A stretch of DNA of 64,000 nucleotides from Hawksworthiomyces lignivorus (lineage: Eukaryota > Ascomycota > Sordariomycetes > Ophiostomatales > Ophiostomataceae): positions 558,001 to 622,000 of the forward strand of contig NTMA01000010.1 in assembly GCA_002917075.1 (NCBI GenBank), read 5' to 3'. Position numbers and translations under genes: made by a program. The notes under the pieces were generated by a model, which saw only the letters and a program-made list of their open reading frames with translations, searched no databases and was not told the DNA's origin. Below, piece after piece: positions 13,301-24,470 of the stretch. Position 1 is the first letter of the stretch. Every line of letters begins with the position of its first letter.

Positions 13301-16300
13301 GCTTCCCTGTCTCTGTCACTATGTAATAACCGCCAATGCTAACTGAATGCAGCGAACACGACCTGTCATTTTTGTTTTATCCGCACTGACGTCTGTGCGA
13401 CAGTGCCCATGGGGGGAACGTAACGTGTTCTCCTTACGAAGTAGTGCATTGCTATCTACAGGTTCACTATAACAGGGGACCGGCTGTTGGCCATGGCTGG
13501 TTCACAGCTTAGAAGGGTATTTCCAAATTTTGTTGCTCCATTCGAGTAATTCTAGGTGTCCATACCGGTGAGCATCGGTTGCATATCATCCGCTCTAGAG
13601 CGTCACACCAGGATCTCTTCCAATGTGACCAGCGTTACTTCGTCCCCAGCATATATGTACATACGAGATACGTATGGAGGTGTGCATCCCATGATTCGTA
13701 AATTTCTTGCATGAAAGAGCACCAAGCGTTTGCGGATCAGCTCAGCATCACCTCGCCAGCTCGAGTCCACACCAGGTCCCCTCCCTCCTTTCCTGCACCA
13801 GAAGCTATGTACATTCTAGCAGGCTGTACGGAGAAGTGTAGAGCTAATGCCCCAGATCATTTACGTCTGGAACAGGCTACAGAGTTTGGTACAATTTAGC
13901 TGATTACGCTATGGCGATAATGGGTTGTTGAGCACCCCATAATGTGCTGTCTCGTATTTCTATTCGCCAACGCGGCAGATGAGGTCGGCGCGGAGAGAAC
14001 AAACACGGTTCATTATCAGCCCTACTTATCTAACTCAACTGCCTCAGCAGACAGGCCTTCACTGAGGGCCTAGGGTTCATCGACCGCTATCTCGTGCCTT
14101 CTCGCTATCTTGCCCACGCAAAAGTTGTGTGAGCAAAGCATACCAAAGAACGAAGAGAACAACGCGGGATGCAGTTTGCCCACTCCCGCAACGGCAGACG
14201 AACCCGCGTTGAGGCTCAGACGGCTAGCCCAGCCAGCCATTGACGCGCTTCTGGGTCTGAAAGAAGACGGTATTCATATCTTGTCCTGAACCTGAACCCT
14301 TTTCGTCTGAACGTAAATTTCTTTGGCACATCTTTCCATCTTTTTGATCACCACTGTATGACATATTTCGCATTGCATGCACGTCCCTTCTTCATCTCAT
14401 CTTCAATACCTGTGACTATCCTGGATGAATTGTCCTGCTTCTCGGCATGTCGGAAGAATCGTACTCGGCAAAAAAGTATAAAAAAAAAATAATAATAAAA
14501 AAAAAAAAAATGGGTGGCCGGGAGGGAGCGTGAATCTGTTCTACTTTGTTGATTCTTTCGTGACCTCGGCACTCCAGTATCTCCAGTACATATGTACATA
14601 CACGCACACATAGATAGTATGAACACTCTTAACGGTCATCTTCAGGGAGTGGTTTTCCCCGTACCAAATCTATACCGCGGTTCCCCCATTGCTATCTATA
14701 TACCAAACTGTGCTCAGCTAAACACATAACGAGTGTCGCATCATGCAGCTAGGCAAGCCTGGACTTCCAGATTTGGTCCAGATTTGGACAATGTGACTTC
14801 TCCCAAAGCACCTCCGTATGAGTCGCATCGTTCATTTCAAGTCTATGTTCCGCGAGTGTTCTAGAAAGTGGGCTTGTAGGCTCGGTCGGTCTGCGTTGGA
14901 TCTCTCCACTTCACGGGTTCGGCTTCGGCTCTCCGTGTACATCTTACGAGACCCAGAGCTGTCTATCTTCTGTCTCTTACAAGCCAGCGAGCACATCTCT
15001 AGAAAATCTTCAAGAACGACAAAATAGAAAAAAAAGTTTTTTCTTTTCATGCAAGTAGAACAAACGTCGCTTAAAGATCTCTTTCCTGTTAGAGACTCCT
15101 GTATTCCCACTCGTGATCCTTCCCCAGCTAAACCGTGGCTACTCTCGAATCGCTCCCTTTCGGTTTGTAGCCCGATAGGCGGAACGATCCATGTGTTGGC
15201 TTCTAGAAGAAATCCACAAGAAGGCCAGGAGTCCCTTGTCGCGTTCCCTGGAAGCTCCTTTCGGATCATGCACAATTTGTGGTGTACAGGAGGAGAAGGA
15301 ATAGATGCTAGAACAAGAACAAGGAGCCGCTACAATCTCCTGAAACTAACCAATTCGAAATACTTTGTGTCTCTTTTTTCTGTCTTTGTTCTTACTTGCT
15401 GACACGTCAGAGCGCAGGGGATGCATCAGGAGCCCACGCTAGTTTGTGAGACTTGCACGGATGAAGTATTACGAGCATGGAAGAAATGAACATCGCCCTT
15501 GCAATTTTCTTGGGCTGATGAGGGATTGGCTGTCACTTTTCAAGCCAGCTCTTCTCCACAAAAGTTGCGACCACCCAAATCAAAAAAACTTCCAGTGAAC
15601 TTCCAGCTTGTGTTGGTTTCTGCTTTTGTTGCGCATAGCGCGGGCGATTGTCGCATCCGCAGACGCGCCGCCAAAAGCCCACGCCAACAGCGCAAGTGTG
15701 TGTCTGTCCACTTTGCTGTCTCCAGTCGCACACGCCTGCGATGACGGCGCGATCAGAGAGATGAGGGCGTCCTCCAGAGCAAGGCCTAGCTCAAATTCGA
15801 AAGCGTCCAGTCCGGCGAGCAGGCCAATCTGAAAGCGAAGGTGAAACGCGACGCGGCGCCTTGTCGGCCTCTCAGCTTAATTTGACGCAAGTGTTGGATA
15901 TGGTCAAAAAAAGGCTTGCTTGGAAGACCAAGCCAACAAGACATCTCGACTTTCTCGCAAGGAAGCCTCTGCTCTCTTATTATTCTACTTAGCAATGCAA
16001 GCTCCGGAGCCAGAAACCCCCCACGAAAAAGCACAACGCCAACCTACAAGCAGGCTAGATCTAGACAAGGGCTATACGTATTTCCAAATCCAGCTTTACC
16101 TTCTTTTTACGAAATTAAGCCTTCAAGCAATAACCGACGCGCATATTGGGCATCAGCCATGCTAATGTTACGTAGCAGCCTCGCTTGAAGAGAGGCATCC
16201 AGGGCCTAGGCTCTATACGAGATAAAATAGCTCTTTGAAAGATTTACTGAAACAGGTGAGGGTAGCTCTGCTCGGAAAGGGAAATTTCATGGACGTCCAT

Positions 16301-17595
16301 GGACAGAATGTCCATTGGCGTTTTCGGACTTGGAAGTAGTTCAGCTGAAGCCAAAATAAGCTGAGGTCAAGGGTATGAGGCTGCGAGTAAAATGGCTTGA
16401 CAAACTGTCCATCATCTCATCTCCTGATAGAGGAACAGTTAGGCACACACGACCACAGAAGACTTGCATTAGCAAAAATAAGTTGCACAAATAGAAATAG
16501 GTATGCAGCACAGTGTACAGCACAACTTGCGCGATGTGGAGGAGGTGTGGCAATAATAAAATGACGCACATGCAGGTCGTGTCCATGTATGTGAGAGTAC
16601 GTAACGCAGTAATGCCCTCAAAGTCTCTAAAAAGGAAGGAGGCTATTGTAGCTTTCGGTGTTTATTTCTCTCTTCTCTTGTTTCTGCGAATGGGAAGTGC
16701 CTTATAAGTGCCGCTGAGATATTGTTATGTGTATCCTGTGAAATGTCTCGATATCTTAGAAGATACTAGGCGGTGTGATTGTTAAAGAAGGGCTGAAAAT
16801 GCAGGCTTCTATATTCATAGTACCCGAAAGATGAGAAGGTTTACTAGAGGTTTCTATCTCGGTCTGTTGAGGGTCAACCTCAATGAAGAGCTGTCCAATA
16901 TCAACCGGCACAAGTCAGTGTAACTCTTGAGACAAAAAAGGTAAATGTTGACTATTCTACGACTGACAGCGATCGAGGTGAAGACACATATTAAATATCT
17001 CAGAGATGCTCAGAAGTGAAAGGCAATTTTGTACGAATTCTCTTATAGCTTTACGCAAGTTGAATGGGGCGGCGTTGTTCGTTATCTTCACCTGTTCACA
17101 ACTCTGTGTTCCAAGAACGAATCAATTCTGTATCAAGAAGCTGAAACGCTTTATATTTATTTTATTCACAACTACGCCAGGAGACTTCTTGTTCTTAAGA
17201 GTAGTAGCTACTTATATCATCTTAGCTGTCTTGATATTTTCTTACTTTAATTCCTTGAGAGCCAGGTCTCGGGACAAGATAGAGAACAAAGCACTAATCT
17301 CAAGAGCATTTATATGTGGGTGTGCTCTTCTACTCTTCGAGGTCAGCTTTCGAATGGTGCTCTGAGACTAAAGGAGACCTTTACGAGAATAAGGGCACAA
17401 GAGAATAGTTATAAGTATCTATATACACATACCCGGAGGCCCATTCCGTAGTTTGATTATTGATTATATCCTTGAATTAAGCAGAGGTGATAATGTATCG
17501 CTGCATAAAAAAAGAGTGAAACAAGCCAATGTGGAAACTAGTCCTGGCAGCCTGACGTCCCTTCCATCTTTCTTTTTGCTAAAGAAAAAAATTAT
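4321..17595. other. 13-kb AT-rich gene-poor region
   Basis: No open frame here has a recognisable domain, a plausible splice series or more than about 160 codons. The segment is visibly AT-rich (for example around 9481-9900) compared with the GC-rich genes to the right. It contains homopolymer runs (poly-T at about 9111-9121, A/T runs at about 14487-14510), a GT microsatellite at 12643-12670 and a GC-richer island at about 15600-15880. No terminal repeats, transposase or reverse-transcriptase motifs were seen. It lies upstream of the Zn2Cys6 gene and downstream of the superoxide dismutase, so it may hold regulatory DNA, non-coding transcripts or decayed sequence. Confidence 0.6.
12643..12670. 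repeat. GT-rich microsatellite
   Basis: An imperfect GT/GCGT dinucleotide tract of about 28 bp lies inside the gene-poor region. No gene overlaps it. Confidence 0.8.
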
Positions 17596-18548
17596 CTACA
17601 GCAGCACTGCGAAAGCAGCGGCAAAGAGGCCAGCTGCACCGGCACCAACAACAGCGGCACGAGAGGCCATAGTGTTAGCGGCGCCGGCGGCGGCAGAGAC
17701 GGTCACGTATGACTGAGGCGTCTTGGAGGGCACGGCGCTGCCAGTCGGGTGCGCCGCAGAGCTGTTGCCGCCGGTGGTTGAGCTGGGCAAGTCGGCTGAC
17801 TTCTGCAGCTCAAAGTTGGCGCAGGTAATGCGGGTCTTGTTAGGGTAGTGCAGCACAAAGCTGAGGTTGCCAAAGAAGGCAGAGCTGCTAGGGTTGGTTG
17901 AGGCAAAGAGGTCGAGATAGGTCGCGTTGAAGGGATCTGAGGTGACCTTTCCATGCTTGCCGGCCAAGTCGCCAACTTGGCAGGTCTGCTTGAGCTTGTT
18001 GTCGCACGCCGGATCGTCGTTGCGCTTGAAGGGGTCAAGGTGACCACCAGCTGCCGTGCAGTTGCCATTGGCAGGAACCGGCGTGTTGTGGATGTGGTAG
18101 GCTACGGTGATTCCTAGTCAGATTGCGTAGAGTAATTATAGCTCAAGGAGGTGAATTGGACATACTGAAGGGGCCGCCTGTCTTGGGCAGGTTCGAGAAA
18201 TTGACCTTGAAGACAACGCCAATGCCATCTGGCCGGGCCTCAGCCCAAATCTGGCCCTTGACATTTCCGCCCTCTGGGAAAGCCGCAGCATCGAATGCTG
18301 CACTGGGAAGAGCAGCCACGTACGCCTCTCCAGGCGGGTTGTCGACAACCACAGTGGCGTTACCGAGAGACTAGGTATTAGTTAGCAATGGCAAGGAAAT
18401 TTCATGCACGGCAAAGTAAATTCTAGACGCCTGAGTTGCTTATATTAGGAGAAACACATACGCCAGTCAGAGGCCCACCAGCAGAGATGACATCCTGAGC
18501 TGTAACACCAACAGCAGCAACTGTAGAGAGCAAAGTTGAGGCACGCAT
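17596..18548 (-). CDS. GPI-anchored Cu-only superoxide dismutase, 265 aa
   Basis: This is a predicted cell-surface enzyme that dismutates superoxide to peroxide and oxygen. Three exons (18548-18462, 18370-18166, 18101-17596) give 266 codons including the stop, with introns of 91 and 64 nt. Residues 1-18 form a signal peptide. The fold carries the HIH pair (His100, His102), the GGHLDPF His118 and a later His182 in a VLHYPNKTRITC context with Arg187, matching the copper ligands and active-site Arg of the Candida SOD5-type family. The usual zinc-loop His/Asp set is absent. A Ser/Thr-rich stalk and a C-terminal Ala/Val/Leu-rich hydrophobic tail after a small-residue region fit a GPI signal. Several NxT/S sequons are present. 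The start is the only upstream ATG giving a signal peptide. Members of the family protect fungi from external superoxide or shape cell-wall redox signals; which applies here is unknown. Confidence 0.87.
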
Positions 18549-21375
18549 GTTCGCTGTAGACAGATGCTGTTGAACTTAGTAGATCTTGAAATTGTATACA
18601 AATTAGGGATGTGAACAGGTGTGGCTGATTAAAGTCTAAGTTAGCGAGCTGGAAATAAAACAAAAGGGAGCTAGGAAGGACAAGAAGCAGGAGATGGGAG
18701 CTTTAGATCTTATAATAAACTGAAGATAAACAGCCATCCATCATAGGGAAGCGAAAGCGGAAATGGAAAGGAAGAAGAGAGTGCGGGGAGAAAGAACAAA
18801 CGAATATAGATTTCTCATAATTCACGGAGATGAAGGGCGGGTACAAGCAACCTTTGAAAGGGAGGACATTACACGAATCTGAATACATTGTTACACGGCT
18901 TCTTTCATGTCCTTTTCCGTCCGTTTGTTCTACCAAGAGAGCCCTGTAGCGTTGCCTTCCTTCATCCCAAGAAGCAGAAATTGGCCTGCCTCCCTCTCTT
19001 TCTACCATTTCGGTCGAAAATGTAGGCCAAAATATGCCGCCTGAACAAAGAAATAAGATTACGCTGCTATATCCCTTGACGATGTGGAGGCGGAAAGAAG
19101 AAGCTGAAAAAGCTAGCCGAATTCTTAAGACTGGGGATGTTAATGGCCAGCCGCCTTTGTATATTGGATCTGACTTTGTTCCTTGCATCATTGTAGCCTG
19201 CAAGCTCTGCTGTATCTACTCGAGAATAGAAGTTTGCCGAAAATAATTAATAAGACAAATAAATAGGGATCTAGCGGTAGGGAAAGGAGACAAAGTAAAT
19301 ATGGATGGAAGATACATACTTGCAGTATTTAACACGGTGAATTAAAGGTTGACACAAATCAAAAGGGGCGAAAGCTGCGAAACAGCATCTAGATTTTGCC
19401 TCTTTTCAATATTACTTGTTTTATTTGCGTCATTGCCAAAAGGCAAATTCGAGGAGATTATTCTCTGTGAAGATGATTTTGCTACTTCTTTGCTTCGTTT
19501 GAATGTTGTACACCTCGCACCTCATGCCGAGATTGCCGTCCATAGCATAAACTTGCCCAGCAGCCTCATTCTTTGGCTAGTGAAAAGTATGAATTAAAGT
19601 TCGGTTTTTGGTCACGCATCTTCAGCTCAGCATTTTTCAGAGCCTTGTCATGTTGTTTTCACGTCCTGGACTGAAAAGTTCAGAGATTTGTTTGTGCATC
19701 TCTGGCATTCACCGCGGCAACTATTCTCTCTTTGGCAAACTCTTAAACAGAACTTCGCTTTTTGTTTCTCTCGCCACGTTTTCTCAAAAGGGGGTCCGAG
19801 CGATCAGTTGCATCTTAGTCTGCTGAATCCTTCTCCGCCTGTGGCTTGTGCATATGCCGTGCAGGTTTTGTCGATATTACTGTTTCTCTGTCTTGGTAAT
19901 GCTCAGGAGCGGCTGGGCCAATGGCTATTCCATTTAAGCAGAGAAGAAGAAAAATCCCATATTTTGATTCTAGACATGCCTTTGTCGATCAATGCACATC
20001 CAAAGCCTGATTAAATCCCATAGCTAAGGAAAAGCGCAAGGGAGGAAAGTTATTGGAAAGTGCGGAGGGAGACGGCTAATTTTCTCTAGTCTATTTACAT
20101 TATTTTGCCCCGAGATTGCCTTTTCAAGTTAACAATTAGATTGAGTTTACTGAGACCCTCGTCTGGGTTCTCTTAACACAGCCTTTTATACTCGTAGAAC
20201 AGTCCTTTAGAGCATAAGGTCTGAGAGCCACGTACGGGCTATGACATCGAGAATTGATTATCGAAATCTGATGAGTATCGATAAAGTGACCATGGATCTG
20301 CTAGAAAAGCATACTAGTTTCTTTCAAAGAAACAAGCAAGTTTTTGAGAGCTGCTTTGTACAAGCTACTAGCATCGCCGGGTAACATCTTTTGGCCTCTA
20401 CTCTCATACCAGAGCTAGACTATGATGTAAATTTCATACTTATATTATCTGGACCCCATTGAACCGACTAAGTCATTAAGCTATGAATAAAGAGAAATGT
20501 ACAATCACTTTACAATATAAAGAAGAAGAAAAGAGAAGATGTAGCTTGGGCCTTCTGTGCGCGGCCGAGCCGTAGATTCATCCTCTTGGCACAATTTGTC
20601 GGCTAAAAACTATGAAGAAAGAAGAGCAATTCGGGTTACAAGTGTAGAAGTTCTAGATTATGTGTGGCTAAAATTTCGCCAGATATGTCCTGCAAAGCTC
20701 TTGTTTTGCACCTCCATGTTTTGATTCTCTGGCCATCTTGTCTAGTAAGAACGCAGAGGCAGAGCGAGAGAGGACCAAAAAGCAAAATCATATGGTTGAT
20801 GTATTTCTGAAACAGAAAATTATGTTGTGAGTTTTTCTTCTTTGTATCTTTGTTAACCTGAATAAAGAAGCGCACGCCTGTTCTAATCGAACAGACTGGA
20901 AAAAAGCACATTTTGTTGGACGAAAAAGTCAGAACCTAATAGTTTGTGCTCCAGTGAAATATTTCTTTTTTCTCTAGGTTTGAATTTCAGTCTGCTGGTC
21001 CCCTCCCGCAGTAGAAAACCAATAATTATATCATGTACCTAGGAACTCGACGTGCTATGTTCATCAGCTCGGTATAGATGATTTGGAGACTGAGCTTCAT
21101 GACATGGACACTAGAAGTAGATCTTGAAATTTGAGTCGAGGTCAGATTTAATAGCGGGGTGCCAGTGCATGGAGCTATCTCAGATCGTAGCTCCAGTGGC
21201 GTCATATTAGGAATAGTGCTTATCTGCCCTATGCACTCTTACATACATACGTTCTTGTGGGGGATTTCTTCTTGCGTGCACCTAAGCTTGTAAGCAGTCT
21301 CCACAGAAAGGCTATTACACGTAGAGAGCATCATATTCTCTACTTCTTGACGGGTTTCGCAGCGGCGTAAGAACT
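18549..21375. other. Divergent intergenic region between SOD and RNase H genes
   Basis: This 2.8-kb AT-rich spacer should contain the promoters of the minus-strand dismutase and the plus-strand RNase H-fold gene. Minus-strand CT-rich sequence lies close upstream of the dismutase start. An ATG-initiated minus-strand frame (19191 to 18703, about 160 codons) has no recognisable domain and is not called as a gene. Confidence 0.6.
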
Positions 21376-23004
21376 ATGTTTCAATATCCAGATGTTGATT
21401 ATGATTCTGACGAGCGGGCAGTCTGCTCCCTGCATCAACTAAGAATCTGTGGTGTCTGTTGTGTCGACTTCACATACGATGAGAGCGACGGTGAGAGAAG
21501 CTCTTACCCGCAAGAGGACGACGATGAAGAGGACGACAACAAGAGCGACATTGAGTGGAATCAGAGCGTGGATATTCTGCGCGGCGCGGCTGCGCGCTTC
21601 ATCCCTCAATGGGATGAGCTGGTCGTGAGCGCAGAGGACCTAGCCTGCCAGCCCAGAGATTACAGCCAGCCCCCCACACCAGATACTCCACAGCTATTGT
21701 ATCTGAGATACTGCGAAGACTGCGGCCTGTCATGGTGCGATGACCTCGACGATTCGAAAGCCTCTGAACACCCTCAACACCCCACGCCGCATTCCAACGG
21801 CCTGCACCCTTCTTCCTTGCTGCTTGTCTTGGTCGATGGTGCCTGTCCCTCTAACGGCCCATCCGCTTCTCGTGCGTCGATTGGGGTCCATTTTGGCCCG
21901 CATTCGCCTTATAACATCTCTATGCTACTGGATGCCAGCCAACCGACCAACCAGCTAGCCGAACTGTCTGCTGCTGTGGCAGCCCTTCGTCGCGTTCGGA
22001 CGGTGGTCGTCCCCGACCGCCGCAGCGCACTTCTGGAGAAGGCAACGAGAAGTAGCCGAGAAGCGCTGCCGACTGCTGCCTGCTTTCGGCTGGTCGTGGC
22101 TACAGATTCCAGCTACTTGGTCGAATCTATGTGCCTGCACATGACAAAATGGAGGCTCTCCGAGCAGACTGGGTGTTATGTCAACCAGCGGGGCCAACAG
22201 ATGAAGAACAGCGACAAATTTCGCGAAATAGTGGAAGAAGTCAATCTTCTGTCCGAGGTCGGCGTCCAGGTGGCCTGGTATCATATACCGCGCAAATTCA
22301 ATGCCCCAGCCGACGGGCTGGCGCATGAGGCTCTGCATGCCGCCGTCCAACCAGTAGCAGGCCCAAATCAGAATCCGCGAAGGCATAGCCCACCTTGGAT
22401 TTTTGCCGTTTCTCTGAATCGCACAACTTGGTTCGATGAGCTTCATGGAAGTCTTTTCGCGAAAATTCGTGCCAAAGCCAAGTTGGAGATTATCCAAAAA
22501 GCAGGAACTGCTGTTTCCAGACTCTCGGAAACGCAGCCATCGGTCATCCTCGTCACCGATGAAGCGCTGACTTGGCACCGGAACAGCCACGTGTGGGATG
22601 CGGTGCTCCGTTATGTCCGCGAAGGGGGCACAGCTATCTTAATGGCCGATTTCAGCACCTTTGCGCTGCCGGATCATATCAAGCCTTTCTTCGCGAGAGC
22701 CGGTTTGGCCTGGGACAAGGTGCAGTACGAGCGAAAGGAGGTCATCTTGAACCGGGACGTAGTATCCAAGGCAACTGCAGAGCGCCTGCCAGCCAAGTAC
22801 AGCCAGAAAGCCGTCTTTCTCGGGAATGTCGATGATGCGAGTGCCTGGTACACTCACGCTCCCTATAAACATTCGCCATCTCAGCGTAATACGGCGGTAG
22901 CGTTTGGAAAGGTTGGCCAAGGAAGACTAGGATATGTAGGGGATATCAATTCCGAAGAAGGCTCTGATCTGGTGGTTTTGGAAATGTGTGGGTTGCTACG
23001 TTAG
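21376..23004 (+). CDS. RNase H-fold protein with Cys-rich N-terminus and amidotransferase-like C-terminus, 542 aa
   Basis: The single exon runs from the first ATG to TAG. Residues about 148-320 form a type 1 RNase H fold with the carboxylates in order: Asp154 (VDGACPSNG), Glu196 (NQLAELSA), Asp244 (VATDSSY) and Asp313 (APADGLAHE). All four DEDD residues are kept, so the domain could cleave RNA in RNA-DNA hybrids. The N-terminus has Cys/His pairs (Cys17, His20, Cys25, Cys28/29, then Cys113, Cys116, Cys121) that may bind zinc, separated by an acidic linker. Residues about 340-542 have alternating hydrophobic strands and a GGTAILMADFSTF turn like the class I glutamine amidotransferase/ThuA-like fold, without an obvious catalytic Cys. 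Yeast Rnh1-type enzymes are much shorter and lack these ends. Whether this is the cell's main RNase H1 or a separate fungal paralogue cannot be told here. A GTTAGT donor sits across the stop codon (see findings). Confidence 0.8.
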   Translation: MFQYPDVDYDSDERAVCSLHQLRICGVCCVDFTYDESDGERSSYPQEDDDEEDDNKSDIEWNQSVDILRGAAARFIPQWDELVVSAEDLACQPRDYSQPPTPDTPQLLYLRYCEDCGLSWCDDLDDSKASEHPQHPTPHSNGLHPSSLLLVLVDGACPSNGPSASRASIGVHFGPHSPYNISMLLDASQPTNQLAELSAAVAALRRVRTVVVPDRRSALLEKATRSSREALPTAACFRLVVATDSSYLVESMCLHMTKWRLSEQTGCYVNQRGQQMKNSDKFREIVEEVNLLSEVGVQVAWYHIPRKFNAPADGLAHEALHAAVQPVAGPNQNPRRHSPPWIFAVSLNRTTWFDELHGSLFAKIRAKAKLEIIQKAGTAVSRLSETQPSVILVTDEALTWHRNSHVWDAVLRYVREGGTAILMADFSTFALPDHIKPFFARAGLAWDKVQYERKEVILNRDVVSKATAERLPAKYSQKAVFLGNVDDASAWYTHAPYKHSPSQRNTAVAFGKVGQGRLGYVGDINSEEGSDLVVLEMCGLLR

Positions 23005-23780
23005 TCCTTGGCACGAAGCCTTGCTTGCTGAAGCCCTTGTTTTACCTTTTATTTTCGTTTCTTTTCACATCTAGACACGCTAATACAGCGGAAATTGGGC
23101 TGCCAAATCGGAAAACGAAAGATGAGATGTTAAAGATGGTGGCCAAAGGCTCTGCAGCCTGTGATTTGCATGGCCCATGGAAGACGTGGGTAGCATCTGA
23201 AGAAAGCAAGATGCGAAAACATGAAGAACTCGATTTGAGTTGAGATAGCTGTTGATAGCTGTTATATTGGGCACGGCTACTAATGAACATGCATATCCAC
23301 AAATAAGGGTACTTTCGTCCGCCTCTGTCGTAGCAAACCAGTGGTGACCAAGTCGGGTCTTCCTTGATGCATTAATTACTGCCTAATTGGGCAATGCGTG
23401 GTATATTGGAATTACTTCTCCCGAGTTGGCTGCGCCATTACATAACCCAAATGTGAGACCCATAAATGCACGTGTCTGGTGCGGTAGAGCGAGCTGCTTC
23501 AGAGAAGAAGGCTGCGTGTCCTTGTCAGCCAGGAACGCTCTAGCACTAACGCCGAAAGGGGGAGACGAGAGAGCTTCTTACAGCTTCGTGGCCTTGGCTT
23601 CTCAACCAGAGCAGTACTCGCAACATCCAAGACATTTACCTAGCCCAGCAAGCGAATCTAGCAGCCAACGAGGAGTCGCGTGAACCATTGGTGAATTCAT
23701 GGTTCCTTCTTCTTTATACAATTGAAGTTTCTTTGAAAAGGCTAGGGAAAAAAAAACCGATAAGGAGAATCTCATTCACC
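23005..23780. promoter_or_regulatory. Spacer and OST2 promoter region with short uORF
   Basis: This segment holds the 3' flank of the RNase H-fold gene and the presumed promoter of the OST2/DAD1 gene. An upstream ATG at 23699 opens an eight-codon frame ending at 23725, about 55 bp before the OST2 start, which could lower initiation if transcribed. The OST2 start has a good context (TCACCATGGC). Confidence 0.4.
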
Positions 23781-24470
23781 ATGGCGAAACGCAGCGCAAC
23801 AGCAGCCACCGGCTCGGCGGCGTCCACGGCGACCACAACCATCCCGGCCTCCGCCCAGGCTGCGTCATCTGTCGCCTCCCACTCGAAGGCCTCCCTCTCT
23901 TCGTCCTCGGCCAACTCGCTGCAGACCGTGGTGAACAACATCGTGCAGCACTACGAGAAGACGACGCCGCAGCGGACAAAGCTGCTGGACGCCTTCATGG
24001 CGTTCCTCGTGGCCGTGGGCGTGCTGCAGTTTGTGTACTGCGTGCTGGCAGGCAACTACGTAAGAGAGATCGCGAGCGAGAGATTAAGTGCGCGCGGAGA
24101 GACGAATTGCTAATTCTTTTACTACAGCCCTTCAACGCTTTCCTGTCAGGCTTCTCGTCAACCGTGGGCCAGTTCGTTCTGACCGGTAAGCACACCTCCC
24201 TCATCAGGCCCCGTCGTTCCTAAAATGCTCTGCAAATACGCTCTTGCTGACTGCTCTGACCTACAGCATCCCTCCGCATTCAGACCACCGAAGCAAACAA
24301 GTCTGACTTTCCTTCCGTCTCTCCGGAGAGGTATGCGGGTTTTCCTCCATCTTTGTCTCTCTCGTTGTGATGGCGTGCTAACAGTTTCCTTCCTTCTGGA
24401 CAGAGCTTTTGCCGACTATGTCGTCTGCAGCCTGATACTGCACTTCTTCTGCATCAACTTCATCAACTAA
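23781..24470 (+). CDS. OST2: Oligosaccharyltransferase subunit OST2/DAD1, 155 aa
   Basis: This is a small ER-membrane subunit of the oligosaccharyltransferase that moves the dolichol-linked glycan onto Asn of nascent secretory proteins. Four exons (23781-24059, 24128-24185, 24267-24330, 24404-24470) give 156 codons with the stop; the introns are 68, 81 and 73 nt. After a Ser/Ala-rich N-terminal tail of about 55 residues come the DAD1 core features: TTPQRTKLLDAFMAFLV, the segment PFNAFLSGFSSTVGQFVLT, SLRIQTTEANKSDF and the closing RAFADYVVCSLILHFFCINF. Three hydrophobic membrane segments are visible, as the family expects. The N-terminal tail is longer than in the animal protein of about 113 residues. 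An in-frame extension upstream of 23781 has no ATG with good context and is taken as leader. Confidence 0.95.

Noticed and set aside
12927..13319. 130-codon minus frame in the gene desert
   Set aside because: It lacks a recognised motif and any neighbouring exon; local composition is AT-rich like the rest of the desert.
15786..16165. Overlapping plus frames that might be a frameshifted gene
   Set aside because: Neither frame shows a domain, and joining them requires an unsupported frameshift. Kept only as part of the GC-island note.
18703..19191. About 160-codon ATG frame on the minus strand in the SOD-RNase H spacer
   Set aside because: It has no domain, an odd residue mix, no splice partner, and sits where promoters are expected. 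Chance frames of this size are possible in this much non-coding DNA.
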